In this document: positions 1-14,400 of the stretch, one piece after another
Numbering within the stretch: position 1 is the stretch's first letter
How the letters are laid out: each line of letters begins with the position of its first letter
Source of the DNA: Elysia chlorotica
Lineage: Eukaryota > Mollusca > Gastropoda > Plakobranchidae
Assembly (NCBI GenBank): GCA_003991915.1
Contig: RQTK01000180.1
Span: forward strand, 605,845 to 669,844
DNA: 64,000 nt
Direction of reading: 5' to 3'
Notes under the pieces: model-generated
What the model saw: only the letters and a program-made list of their open reading frames with translations
What the model was told of the DNA's origin: nothing
Databases searched by the model: none
Translations under genes and position numbers: made by a program

Positions 1-1662
1 TTTTGTGTTGGAATTCAATACCATATTAATCTATTATGTTATGAAAACTGTATCATGGAGTTCTCACAGTACGTAATGTTTTTGGAACCTATTTCAAATT
101 TTTCCTAAATGATTCTGAATGTTGGCAAATTTTTGAGGAAGGTTGAGTCAATTGCCTTTAACAAACTTTGTTTACTTGAGCTGCGTATAACTAAAACTAT
201 AACAGTATTGGACACCACAGCTAGTTTTATATATGACCTCAATAATAAACATTTGACATGCTTTGATTGCCAGAGGGGATAGTTCCTTGTTTGTATTGCT
301 TTTTCTTATTGCTAATATGATTAAATTTGGCAATTTTCCGTTAATGCCTACTACTGTAATCCTGTTTTAAAAATCAGTATCATTATCATACCACTAAATA
401 TCGTTATCAGCTTAGATGGCAGACTGTGGTGACACCCTCTTGTAAGATTAACTTATCTGCCTTTGCTCATTGGCAGCGAAAGGACCTACTTATCTCTGTG
501 CAAAGCAAAGCAAAAATATATACCCAGTTTCGACATATTATTTGATTTGAAAGTAATTGAAGCGTCCAGTGCAAAAAAAAAAATAAATAAATACATAAGT
601 GCCAATTAAGTTGAAAAATGATGCTATTGATGTAAATTCAGTTCAATATCTAAAACAACCCCCCGAAAAAATACCAACAACAACTAAAATCAAAACAAGA
701 AATGGAGCAGACTTTTTATCTTCTTATATATAACCTTTGAAAGCCTAAATTTAGCTCTTATATATTTCTTTTGCGACTTTGATCAGCTAAAGATACGACA
801 TTGTCATTTTTAATATGACCCCTAAAGGTCAAATCCATTGCAGGCTAAGTAGATAAATAACAACATTAAAAGATTTGGGTAAAGCGCTTAAAAGGGCCAT
901 TGCATACGGTAATCGAAATATATCAAACTTTCTCTTTTCCTGGATTTAAAAAAAGAACACTCCGATGGGTGTGTCACCAAATCTCAATTTTTTTTTACCT
1001 TTCGTGCCTAGGGCACTATAGCTTGTGAAGGTTTCTTGCAGAAAGTTTCGCTTCTTTACAAATTTAAGACGCCTTCTTCTCTCTCTAAATAATCTGGTAA
1101 TGTTTCAGAGGACGCAGCGATCGATAGACCATCGCTTTGTATTCCATATCACAATTCGTCTATTTGACTTCGAATACCATACAAAGAAAATTTCTTTCAA
1201 ACAAATTTTTTTCATGTTCACAAGGACCCACATCTATTCTTCAAGAGGTCTTGAAAATTTTTGTTCCATTCGACCTTTTTTTCTCTTGTCATTTCTTAAC
1301 ACGGCTGAATGCGCGTCTGCATTCTGAAAATATATTAAGCGCCATTTGTAAAGCCCAAAGAGAATGAATTCAAAGTTTGTATCAGAAGGTTCCATTGACT
1401 TGTTACGTATTGCGCCTCCTTCTCAAGTAGTAGACTAGCGCAAGTGTACAGAAACCGTGGATGTATTTTAGTTACATAAAAATAATTTTGTTCTTTTCAT
1501 CTTAATATTTTTGGTGCTTGAAATGGAAACAATGTTTTCACTCTTCAGTAACGGCCTTTATAATGATTAAAAAATTATAAATCGAGACTATTGGCGTTCC
1601 TAATCAGATGTACAGTATCAGGTGAGAACACATTTCTTTGAACATTAAAATTATATATATAT
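1..1662. other. No gene recognised
   Basis: AT-rich sequence with only short open frames (for example 1025-1327) that lack codon bias or splice context. It may be intergenic or an intron upstream of the gene at 7557. Confidence 0.4.
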
Positions 1663-1800
1663 AATGTCAGAGAGCATAATGCATTATCTCAATCGAGCTT
1701 TTTTGTGCGCACGTTGTTGGTGTTTTTCTTAATATTATTGAGGTAAACTGGAAAAACACACACACACACACACACACACACATAAGAGGTAAACTGGAAA

Positions 1801-1832
<32 letters not shown>

Positions 1833-1924
1833 TTTCCAGTTTACCTCAATAATATTAAGAAAAACAACAACAACGTGCGCACAAAAAAGCTCGAATGAGA
1901 TAATGCATTATGCTCTTTGACATT
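1663..1924. repeat. Long near-perfect palindrome (hairpin or MITE-like)
   Basis: The left arm (about 1663-1782) and right arm (about 1815-1924) are reverse complements over 110-120 bp. They share AATGTCA at the outer ends, gcataatgcattat, gtgcgcac and gaggtaaactgg, with a CA run in one arm matched by a TG run in the other. About 32 bp of loop (a second gaggtaaactgg copy plus a TA run) separates them. There is no coding sequence. Confidence 0.9.
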
Positions 1925-4900
1925 TTAGAGTATTTTCAAATACACGTTTCTTCCTATAGCACACCTTTATTTGCAGTTTAAACTGTCGAATTGTTTACGT
2001 CTGATAATATCCAAAGCATAAAATTATTATGTATTAGTTAAGGATATTGAAAGTGGCTCAGAAAATACTTATAATCGATCTGAGAATGGTGTGAATTCGA
2101 TCCTTTCTTCAACGGAAAAGTCTTCAACAACAACAACAAAATAACACCCGCCCCCCCCCCCCCCCCCCCCCAACCAAAAAAAAAAAAAAAAAAAAATAAC
2201 AACAACAACAAAACAACCAAAATCATCAACAAAAAATCAACTTCAACAAAATCCCATAAAAGTAACCCATACAAGCAGGGAAGACCCACCAAACATTGCT
2301 TTCAGCAAGACCGTCAAATATATTGAGGCTTTCACAGTTCTTTCCCCTGAGTGTCTCATTAGGAAAAACATGTCCTATTAAATAATCATACATGCCAGTT
2401 ATTGTATGGTTGCTTAAAAATGGGAGAGGAAAGAGGCAGAGTCAAGCAATATCGACACAAATATTCTATTGCGCCTGTCTGTTTTGCGTCCAGTCCTAAT
2501 AATATACATTATTTGTAAGAGAAGGGAAAAAATGACTTTATCGACACAAAAAGGTTGAAAAACACTTTTTACCAGTGGATACAATCACCACAAGACAAAC
2601 TTTTTGATCTGTAATTTATTTATTAATTTACAATAAAATGTATTGATTAGGCCAAAAATTAAATTAGGTGTGCCTTATGCATTAATTTGGCTCAGGGATT
2701 CAAACGAGTCGACAGTGAAGATAATGCTCTTTTCAATTTGGATTGAAATACGATTGCATGATTCCTTCTATATTTTTGTTGTTTGATGTGCATGTTATTG
2801 CCCCATGGCTGACAAAGACGTGGCTGTTTTCTGTGTCTGTCGATTTTATGCATCGCCCAATTCTAGGTTTAGCTATTAAAGTGAAGGAGAGAGTTCGATC
2901 GATACGCTCCATAGCATGTTCCAGTTGATGAGGTACAGATTTATGTCATGTAGAGAATGATTAGAAAATATCATGGACGGCAACACTTTCCAAATCAGAG
3001 GTGCCAAAAGAATATTTTCCATTCAACTATTATTAAAGGAAAGTGAATATTGAAGAGGGTTTGATCATTAGTATGCACTTCTGTTGATCTTTATCTAAAG
3101 AGGTACGGCTGAGAAAGAGAGAAAAAATACACGGATATAAAGCTCATTATAGTTTGTACTCAGGCAGTGTTATAGCTTCTTTCACTCCAAGTTCTTACAG
3201 TTGTGGAACAATTACTTCACTTATTTATAACCTTTTTCCTGGTGCTACGTTTGCTAGTCATTTGTTGGGCCACCTGTAACTTATTATCTCGTCTGGGATA
3301 ACACTGCCTCTAGTAAGTTGCATACATTCGCTTTCAATGTCCGCTTTGGTTCCATTAATACGATATCATATTATTTAGGATTTTATTACAGGTGCAGTAT
3401 ATTTCTACTATCAATTTTGTGCTCAGAAATATTATTTTCTTTTTAGAATGAACCATTCCTGATTCTATTTTGTAATCTCTTAACCCGTCTCAAAAGTCCA
3501 AGTTTGACTGTTTACATTCCATTGTTTATCAGACACACTTTTTTAAAACTTTATTTCCGACACTACTACTAAGAACTCGAGTTTATCCTTGAGTTTTTGG
3601 GCCCAAAGTTGTATGTATCCGGCAAGTCGCTCTCTTGTGCGGTGCAGTGCTAACCGGAGCAAGATGCCAGATTAATTGACTGATGTGCCAGTAATTGAAC
3701 TCTTGTGTTTGGTCTCCAATCGAACCATAACCTTAAAGCCTTTATGTAGAACCGCCGTGTACTGAGTCCGGCATCATATCGGTGGCATGGAGAGGAAAGC
3801 TTGATATGTTCAGAAAGTCTAGGAGTGAATGAAAGAGCGTTAAAAGCTAACTCCATAGACGGAGGAATTAAGTCTGCCACATTTCACGCAGCTGTGTACA
3901 CACAAAGTAATAGATAGGTTAATATGATTGAAAACCTTTTAGTTGTTTTATCTTTATGGATTATTGCTTTATGTTATACCAAATGATCTAATAGATAGGT
4001 TTGATAGGACCATGAACAAACTATATGCAAGAGCGAAGTTTTCTAAAATTATTATAACAGAAGTGCGGTTTATGTGGATTATTGACATAGGCGGTGAAAT
4101 ACCGCTCTTTCTTCATTCCGAAGTGAAATCTTCCCTGCATATATCATGGATGTTATCTTTGGAGTTCCCGCCTTTAAGTAATTAACATTAAAAATTTCGC
4201 GAAGCTTTCTTAAGAATATAGGTACGTGTACTTAATCCATGGAGTATATTTCTCATTAGATAAATACTGGTATGCAATTAAGGTGTAAAAAGACTGCTCA
4301 TAAAACTCCGTGCATATAAATTCAATTTAGTAAGACTTGGAGACCATAATATTATTTAATACTTTATTTATTTGGACCAACAAAGCACATCCCTAAAGCG
4401 AATTAAACACATAAGAGCGCATTGATGAAGCACTTGTCCTTTAGAGGAATCATAATAAGAGGTAGGAGAGGTTTTGGAAGCTCATATTAAAAGTAGCCGT
4501 TGTACAATGATTTCCCAACTTATCTTATCAGACCATTAGCCCATATCGTGGAGCGAGTTTACTTAGAACTATTTATTCTTGTACCGCTGAAGACAAGGTG
4601 CCTCCTGTGGTCGGGATTAGCGACGCAGTTCTGATCAAAGTGATATGCGAAAAGAACGTCCTTGTGAGTTTGAATCCGTAGGACCTCGCTCGTCTTTTGT
4701 GTTCGCACCTTTTGTTAAGTTTGATCCGCGAAAAGAATTCAGATCACGGTGTGGGGGGAAAGTTTGATATATAGGGCTATCAAATGAAAATATTAAATTT
4801 TCTTTATTCCAATTGTATGGGGAAACGAATAATTGTGTGATTGCGTGATATGAACTCGTGCTAAAGGATTATGGCTCACATGATACAATTATTATATTAT

Positions 4901-7556
4901 GCTGATTGTTTTGCAGTCATGCAAACGAGTTCATAAAAATGAAATGTTGTAGTTAATACCCACCCCTGCAATAAACTATTGGTATTAATATTGGTGAGTT
5001 TGTTTTTACGGCACGCCAACACGACAACACGGCTTTATTGTGCCCATGATGTCCTTAGTCAGTTACCACACATCTCCCTAGTAGCAATGGTGATTCCTTT
5101 AATCAACAGATTACTACTTTCAATCATTACAATTCATGAAGTACTTATAAATGAAAGGAAGGAAAAAATACAGTGTACTGTTTAACATTAAAATTCAAGA
5201 AAGATTTTAAAAGGGGTGTTTCAAAGTTCCTACCGGTTTAAAAACTGGAAAAAGTTGCTTGTACGTTATATTGCTTGTCATAATAGCAAGGAAAACTTTC
5301 TTACAATCAGATGAGCTCGGCTGATTTATTTTCTTTATATGAGTCATTTTGTGTGTGCTCCACTTTACCTGTTTGAGAGCTTGCTGACTCACATCATTCT
5401 ATTTTTGAAAAGCGTTGGTTAGTGATCTCTTTATTGTTGTAACAGTGGGGAATCGGAAGCACCGCGGCTGCTAGGCGGTTTGAGGTTTACTTTGTCTCTC
5501 CCCCCCCCCCCTAAAATGTAGCCATAGACTCGTTATTGTTATTCCCTTTTCAAGATAAACGCTTTTCTGTCGATTAAAAAAAGGGAAAATGTAGCCCTCC
5601 ATCGGGGATGTTTTCTGCATTCGTGTGCTTTGCTAATAAAACACTCAAAACTTAATGGAAAGCAATCAGTTTATTGCAATACAGAAAACAGAATAACTGT
5701 TTCTAATTTTTATTGTAGGCGAAAAAAAATGATTTACTGAGGGAACAAATAGAGTTAAAGCAAAAGTCTATGCCAATACATCTTGACGTAAACGTAAAAT
5801 GCAACCTTATCTGTCCACGTGCTAAAGGGAAGCTTAAAATTCGGTTATAAAAGAAATAATGGAAAGATCTGTTAGCTCAGGTGAAGCAAGCTTTTATCTG
5901 AAGATCGAGTGAAATCAAACGCTGATCTAGTGAAGGCTGAATTTGATAAAAACCCTCCAGATTGATAACTCCGATTTACACGGTGAGAAAGATAATGGTG
6001 TCAAAGATATTTGCTCTTCGCCTTTTCATTGAATAATCTTTTAGAATTTTTTGACACTTTTATTACATGTAGGCCTACTGATACTTACAGCCCCAATGCT
6101 GCAGTCGAACGTTCAAAGAAAATCGTGTCGGATTTGAAACAAAATTAAACAGCATGTTTTTAGAGACGTGTGAAACACAATACTCTCATCAAATCGAACA
6201 AAATGACGTACATTTCTGTGCTTTAAGCTTACAAAATGTATCTTAAGAATTTATGAGCTTAGTAGGCCTACCTATTTGTCAATCTTTGATGTGGGGAAAA
6301 TGTAAACATAAAAAAATGTGTCTGGTTAAATCTCTTTTAGTTCTTGGTTAAAATTAAATTTCCGCTTGCGTATCTACTCATCGAGGATGCGTCAAACACA
6401 CACACTCACACAAACACACACACACACAAATAAAAACAACAGCAGCAAATACCACGACAGTGTCTGATTCATTTTAAAAGAGAAGAAAAAAAAATGCCAT
6501 GTATTATTTTGTAGGCGTCAATTCTGATCAGTTATTATTTCTCAGGTATAATGATCTAGTTTAGTTTTAGATCTGGCGTCACCATTTTGTTGTCTTGAAA
6601 AACCGACAGAAATAATTAGCGTATTTTGTTGAGCTCGTTTTTTTTCCACTATAACCACCAAATACGATAAAGCCTTCAGACTTTATTTACTCACAACTCA
6701 GTATGAGCGATGATCCTTTCAAGGCTTATACGCATTGACACCTTGTTATACCCAACAACCTGAGATGTGTCGTAATATCGAGGTTGTCTGAATTAATAAG
6801 ATATATATGCTGTGGTTTATGTTATTATAATCCGATCCAGGGGTAGGACCAAACAGGTAGTCTACCCAAGCCGTGGCTTTGCGCGTTCTCTAATATTCTT
6901 AACAAATTAATTTTTACGGCAGTATCCCTTTACCTTTGAAAATAATCTGAATTTCTTGTTTCCTCACTCATCTGGCCATTCTCTCATCTCTCTTGGTATG
7001 AGCTTCTAAACATCTCGCACTCGTCACAGCTAGTTTTCCTCAGATCAATTTACTATTGACTCTAGTATGAATCAATTGTTCAGACTGTTGAAAATACATG
7101 TATGTGATTTTGATTGAGGTCTGTATTGGCTGACATTGCTCTAATAACCTGGACGTTTTCCTTACAGTTAGCAGCGCTTCCATTCTGGAACGTTACGCTA
7201 TTTTCTCTTAGTTACAATCAAAGGACGGCTCATAAATTGTCATAAACAATGCAATTAAGAACTTAGTCTAACCTTTTCGATTTCTCTTGTGAGTCAAATT
7301 TGGTTGTTTACACTTCAATTTCAACATGTAGGCCCACCTTTCTATATACCCAATTACAATGGAAAGGCCATTCCTTGTTGTTGTTGTTTTGTTGTTTTTT
7401 TTGCTTTTTTTTAAATGTAGCTCATTACTTCAAGCTTCGTGACTCTTTGGCACTGAGCAGATAGATTTTTTTTCAATCGCTTCTCAAAGGTGATTTTTCG
7501 GCGATTAGTTGTTTCTCTGATTAACACGTTATTCCACCACGTCCTGCATCCAACAG
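1925..7556. other. No gene recognised; upstream or intronic DNA
   Basis: AT-rich sequence with a C18 and an A20 run at about 2151-2196, a CA-rich run at 6398-6430, a C run near 5502 and T-rich patches. Open frames of 60-84 codons (2743, 3650, 3943, 4979, 5207) have no coding composition. The missing 5' exons of the gene at 7557 should lie here or further left, but I could not identify one. Confidence 0.45.
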
Positions 7557-7726
7557 AACCGGCCCCTGGGAGCGATCGAGCAACGGCACAACTACGTTCC
7601 CGCCCAGCCCGTGCTATCCTGTCGCACAGTGGACATAGACCTACTGGGCACCCGCACATACCGGCCTAAGTCCACGGTGGACATTCTGGAGGAGCAGCAG
7701 AGACTCATCAGAACGCTGCGCTCGCG
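7557..7726 (+). CDS. Exon 1 of the visible gene (unrecognised protein)
   Basis: The acceptor is ccaacag and the donor gtcagt; the exon enters in phase 0 and leaves in phase 2. It encodes 56 residues plus two bases, including VDIDLLGTRTYRPKSTVDIL followed by EEQQRLIRTLRSR, probably a short amphipathic helix. Third codon positions are mostly G or C, unlike the flanking introns. The minus-strand open frame at 7411-7659 is a shadow of this exon. Confidence 0.82.
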
Positions 7727-8889
7727 GTCAGTGGGGTTGCTCATTTGTTGAAGAGGAACTAAAATCTAAATTAACGCATTTTAATACATTGATGTATCTG
7801 TTAACTCATTACAAGACCATGAAATATATACAAGTATAATTATTTAGAATTAAAATAGATTTAAAATAATTTTTCTCCCTCCGGTTTTTCTATCTGTTTT
7901 GTCTTTTTAGCCACTTAACTCTAAATAAAAAAAAAATCAAGTTAACATATTTTATCTGGATAACGTCATATCGCTTCTTAATTTTTTTTTCTAAATCAAG
8001 TACTAACTGTTTTACGTGGACCTTTTGTTTCTATTATGTAACGCCACAGATGTGAGTATTCATGAACTCAGTTAAAATGCCTCAATCCTCAGGCAATAGA
8101 GCACAGACCCAGCTTTTTCGCATGTTTTCTTTGCATATCGCTCGAACCAAACTACTTTTTTTGTGTGCATGTAGTTTCCTGCGCCAGCCTCGACCTCTAT
8201 GCATTTACACTTTGCGAAGATCAAGCATGGTTTATTTTGCGATAGTGGATAACACCGTTACATACAAACCCTATTCTACGCTTTACCTGCGGCAGCTTCT
8301 TCAGTCCAGCCCGCTATCTTACGATTCTTCTTTTTCTTCTTCTTTTTTTTTAACACGAAGCGTATGTAACAAAATGTGAGTCCAATTACCTTCACACGCC
8401 CATTCGCCCAAGGGAATGAAAGTCGTTTGTGATACAGCTATTTTCAAGACAACCACACACCTTCTGCTTATGTAACAACTAAGATGGAGGGAAAAAACAC
8501 GACCAAAAAAACAACAACCGGGTGAACATTGTAGGTGGCAAAGTTGACTATTCCTTCCACTCAAATGATATCACATCTGCAGCATCACTACACGTTAAGT
8601 GTATTCTCAAGGGCATCATTTACCGTTTCTTTTGGAAAATTATATCCAAGATTGAGTGGCATTGATACTACTTTGAACCATATATTTATTGTTAGGTTAT
8701 GATTCATCGAATAACTGAGTAATTCTTTTTTCAAATGATTATGTATTTGCGTGAAAATTCCACCCTTGGTTCCCCATATCTTTATCTTCACTTCATTCCT
8801 TTCACCATCTCCCTTTCTCTCTCACTCCCTCCATCCCCCCCTCCCCCCCCCCCCTCTCTCCTCTCCCTCTCCCGTCCTCCCCCCCCCCC

Positions 8890-8921
<32 letters not shown>

Positions 8922-10278
8922 TAAATAGTGCCATCGCATACGGCTATTATGATACACGTACCTAAAATCGAGCTGTCTAGAATCAAGTGAATCATAATAT
9001 TTTTTTAATACAACAACTGCATTTGACAGAGACAATGATTTGATGATATGGTGATGTTTTTTTTTCCCCAGAGCGGCTGCCTCCGCCCCTCCCAGATCGC
9101 TGACGGAGCCAGCACCACGACCCTTAGCCGACAGCGTCTTCAAAAGGGTTAACAGTACGTTATATAAATAATAAGTAGGGCGCAAATAATGCAATAGTAG
9201 CCATAAAGAAGCTGATATTTGTGTGTTGTCAGTATCAATTTCAGACATGGAATTCACCCACAAAATAAAAAGTAGCCTTAACCCCCCCCCAAAGGATATC
9301 ATGTGTTTAAATTTTTCCATCAAAAAATATTTGTTCTTAAAAAACATTTAAGAAAAAAAACAACAACAAAAAATATAGAAAAGCAACAACAAAATACAAG
9401 TGTTGTACCAATGGGAAATTTATTTTATATAAAAGTGCTGAATAATTATGGTAGTGACTATTATTGATTTTTATCTCTTTCTGTTGATAAGATTAACCAA
9501 AAGGACTAAGCCGAGAGTTCAAAAGGCTTTAAAGTAGTACAGCAGTTATGTAGTTACACATTTTTATTTGTTGAAGAGGCTTTGTGGGTAATAATGATGA
9601 ATAGTGTGGAGGCTGCATTACATTTAATCTTATTGGCTTGTGATGTTTAATTGGTCCCCATCCAAAATATAGCTAATGTTGCCGTCGTTCAAACATGAAG
9701 CTAGCGAACTAAATCTTTAACTAGTCTTTTCTAGATTTAAAGAAAAACCGTTTACGGATATGGAGGCGCCAGCGGATATTCTTAGAACCATTATGCTCGT
9801 CACTCCAGAACAACNNNNNNNNNNNNNNNACCCCCCCCCCCCCCCCCCGCATTTTTCACATATAAAAAAACCTAGGCTCTTCAATACACCCCGCTTTACA
9901 ATTATAATTATGGCGTTTTCTTTTATTTGCTGGTGAAATTGTATAGGTGTTCGTGTATGACAAACATGTTTATTTATTTCATGTCTTTATTATATTTTCA
10001 TTAGACTCTACCATCCTGACAATGTACTCATCTTCTTTTATCCACCAGTTGAGGTTAAGGGGAGACCATTTACGTCACAGTCCCAAACTTCGATCCCCAA
10101 AGAAAACAAACTAGAGGCACGGACCCGCCGCCGACCTAAGTCGACAGGTGGGCAGATTACGTGTTTGTTCGATTCTATAATCTATCGATATGTCTGTCTG
10201 CCTGTCTCTCCTTTGAATTATCGCCTATTTTTGGGCTGCACACATGTGGGCTTTTTCTTTTCTGTTCGCCTGTTTCTT

Positions 10279-10342
<64 letters not shown>

Positions 10343-11428
10343 CCCCTCCTCTTCCCAGGTCTTCTATTTATTCCACAACCCCCCTTTAGAGTCAATCATC
10401 TGTATTTTTTAAAGCGATTTTAAAACTTTTAGTTAGTTTTTACACAGTCATGTAGGAAAAGATCTCCTTATTTACGACATGAGTCAGTAATTGTGTCTTA
10501 TCGATTTTTCCAAAACTCTACAAATGCATAGCTACAGTTTCATGATATACCAGGATCCTTATATATACAATAATCCATGGCATAATGATTTTCAACTGCA
10601 CTTTCAGCCATAGCTGTTATATCCCTTGAAGTTTTTCTCTTAATGCCATTGTAACATTTATTTTTCATTTACCATCATCATCTATAGATAGTTTTTCCCC
10701 CAAATTTTATCATTAACTTACCCATTTTGTTTATTAAGGCTAAATAACTACATATATGAATGATCCAGAATTGTTTCACTCTATACGCACTAAAAGAGTT
10801 CATATAAGTTGACCCGGCTTAAAGCTACAGTTGCAAAACTTGAAAGCGTTACAAAATTGTTAAGACTATATTTATTTATAGTCTCTGGCAACGCCATACT
10901 TGTGGTCTAAGTTCACGAATCACACTTCACCCACTGAATACAACTTCATTGAAAATTTTAATACTCCAATGTGCTGTATCTGGAATTTTGCAGCAAATTG
11001 AACTTTGGGATATTGATGACTTTTGTCTTTACTTACACGCAACAAACTATACCAGTTGGTAGAGAAGAAATTCCTTTTAGACGTGTGGACAACACAGCAT
11101 TTTTTTTCTAAGCTGATTTCAGGACAAGTTTCAGAGCTTATTGATAATTTTCCTTCAATGGGAAGATGTTCAATGATATTCTGTATTAACTGTAATCTTG
11201 TCTAGTTCAGCATTTTGGCCTACCAGGGGGATCCTTAACAAACACAAAAACTTCACTTTGATTTAGGAATACAGTTGTAGTTCCCTCCTGTCTAACAAAT
11301 TTTCTTTCGATTTCCAAGGGCGCCTGAAGAACGTCCAACCAGTCACTGATTCGTTCATGGTCATCAAAGTAGACCAGGTAACCCTCTCTTCAGTCCTTCT
11401 AACTCTCACTCTCCTCCTTCTGTCTCTG

Positions 11429-11495
<67 letters not shown>

Positions 11496-14400
11496 ATCTT
11501 TGACGTTGCTGAAATATAGACATATATTGATATAAAAGTCATTTGTAAATTGTAACATCACTGTTCTCCGGATGAGAGTAATAATAATTATTTCACGAGG
11601 AAGGTCACGAGACTTAATTTATGTCATGAGTTTTACCCTGGTTTGAGAATTCTCAACTTCAGTAAAAAAAAAAATGATTGTTAAATAAATCTTTTGTAGT
11701 TTGTACCTTTCTTTACACGTTCTTGTCCATAAAACAAATAATAAAAAAAAAGAAATTAAAACTATTTCCATAGTAAGAAAAATTGACAGAGAATTTGATG
11801 GTATTGCTCTAAAAATTGTTATTAACGCACTACTTTTACATGTAATTCAAACTGATTAAGGCAGCTGAACGAGCATAATAATTATCAGGACCTGCCTCTT
11901 TTTTTTTGGAGGGGGATTATTTGTGATGAAGCATTGTGCTCCCATTCGGAATTTGGGAGTTACCCGACTCGACCCTCCCCCACAATCAGCCAAAACTTTT
12001 TTTGCACATTTCATTTGGTTGGGTCGGTGTCAGTGCTGTACATGTATTATGTAATTGCCTACGACAAAAGCCCCGGTTGTTTCCCCCTCAGGAGCTTCTA
12101 GAGTCGAGCCAGAACAACCGCGAGCTGACGAGCAAGCTGCACGCCTACTGGCGCTCCGACCCGCAGTCGCTCGCCACAGGACGATTTGTGCGAGGCCAGA
12201 AGAGGCCGGACGACGTGCCCCCAACTTTGGACGCCTGGCTCACGTTTGGTGGCGCCGCGGGCGACAAAAGCCAAGGCGTGATAGACGCATTTGCAAGTGA
12301 GAGGATTCACAATTCTTTCATATTCCTTTTCTAGTAATAGGCCTAACGTTCAACTACATTGAACAATTTTCCAAAGACCAGTGCTTACTTCTCTGTACTA
12401 TACTTCCTTTAGCAAAACTAATGAAAACCTAGAAATTTGGACCAATTATATGATTACAATTTTCAGCAGAAGGATATTTTAAAGAAAATTTATCAAAACA
12501 TAACATTTCCATTTTGTGCCTAAGTGTATAGGGAAAAAAAAGAGCGAAGTATGCCTAAATGTAAAAAAAAAAATGTATAACATACGATCAAACATATTTT
12601 TCATCTGTAAACAGGAGACCATAGGTGGGAGACCAGAAATAGCTAAAACTAAAAGCATGCACAGCAATTTCGCATATGGTTCTGGGAAACAAATACATGA
12701 TTAATTTAATCATCATGCTTTCAACAATGCCTTGTATGAATAAACTGACTTTCCATGGTGCACCAGGCTTCAAGAGCTCTGAGGAATACTACAACATTGA
12801 GGGCTCAGTGGGGAGCCGGGTAGCGCAGCAGCTGCAGAAAGGAGACAAGATCAGGATAGGCATCAACGGTGTCGTCCAGTCACATGATTTTCGGGTTGGT
12901 GTCAACTGAATATATATGTATCACTATTCTTTGTCTCATACCTGACTGGAAAATGTACTGATCTTAACATTACAAATGCATGTATAAAGTTCATTCTGCC
13001 TTGAAGTTCATGTATACGTATGCTTTTTATGCCTAGGATGACATCTGATCCCAAACACATTACATGTATTGTATGAATTAGTTGGACATTGTAGTTATTT
13101 ACAACCTCTGTCTACTAAAACCTTGTATGACTTTATTATTCAGATTAAGAAATGGAGTAAAGACAGCAGTGCAGTGTCCACACCGGAGCATGAGCAAGAT
13201 CAGAGACAGGCAAATGATGGGATTGATGGGACAGAGGAAGATGGAATGACTGGTGATGCTGTTAATAAAGAAACACAGGGGAAAAGTGACAACTTAGAAG
13301 TGGCTTATGAGCATACAGATCCTGTTGAGGAGGATGCTGAAGATGATTTGAATGGAGACTTCAAAGAGCTTATGTGAGTTCTTGAGTACTGGCTCTCTGA
13401 ACTTGTATTTTTATTGAATTTTATTACCTATCAAGTCTTGTTTTAACTGTGAATCCATTTTAAAACATCTACTTATACTATGTCGGGTGATTGGTGCTAA
13501 TGTAAGGTAATAAAACCTGTGGTCTAATCCATTTTCTGTCCCATCTATTGGGGGATAACAGTTCACTTTATTAGACCATCATGTTTTATCTCTATTAAGT
13601 AACTTAGAGTTAGCAAGGCTCAATTTGTCATTGTTTAAAATGTATTACACCTCCATTGTATTCCATAACCTGTTTTTCTTTTACTTGGTTGTGTTTTTAT
13701 AGGATAGGAGACTTAGATGACTTGCTGACAGATCCAACACCAGAAGCGGGTAAACCAACACCATCACCTGTGGCCGACAGAACACCCACAATGGATGAGA
13801 CGCCTCCAGCTCCACCCCCTGTCATTGTGCCGCTCAGCTGGGACGATCAGTGTACCAAGACTGATGTGAAAGTCATCCAACCTACCATCTCCCCGAGGGA
13901 GCAGTTGAGACCGGTATGTAGTAGTAATGTTTTATTTCATTTTGATGACATACTTCTATAATAAATCATGCTCAGCGTGCAAAGTCATGACACTCCTACC
14001 TTCACAAAGTATAGGCCTAAATTGGCTTGCTGTGCAAATGTGTAAGAATAAGGAAATGCTTTATAAATGTAAATAGTTCTCAACCTCATAGCCTCTAGCT
14101 ATCTGTTTCTTTTCTGCAATCAAAATGTTAAGTGAAATATGTGTTGCAACTAGGCAATGAGTAAAATTAATATATGTACAACACTTTGAATTTCCATTGG
14201 CATTGTATACCTTTAAGATTCAGTCTGTTCCGTTGCATTTAAACAAATTAGAATTCACGTTATAAAAGTTAAAATCAGGGTCCAGACAAGTGTGCTGAGA
14301 AAGTTCCAAAAATTTAAAGAATTACTTCAATCACCTTGTGAGACAAAATGACAAAACTATAGGGATTCTTACCATCATGCACAAATTCTCTACATCTGCT

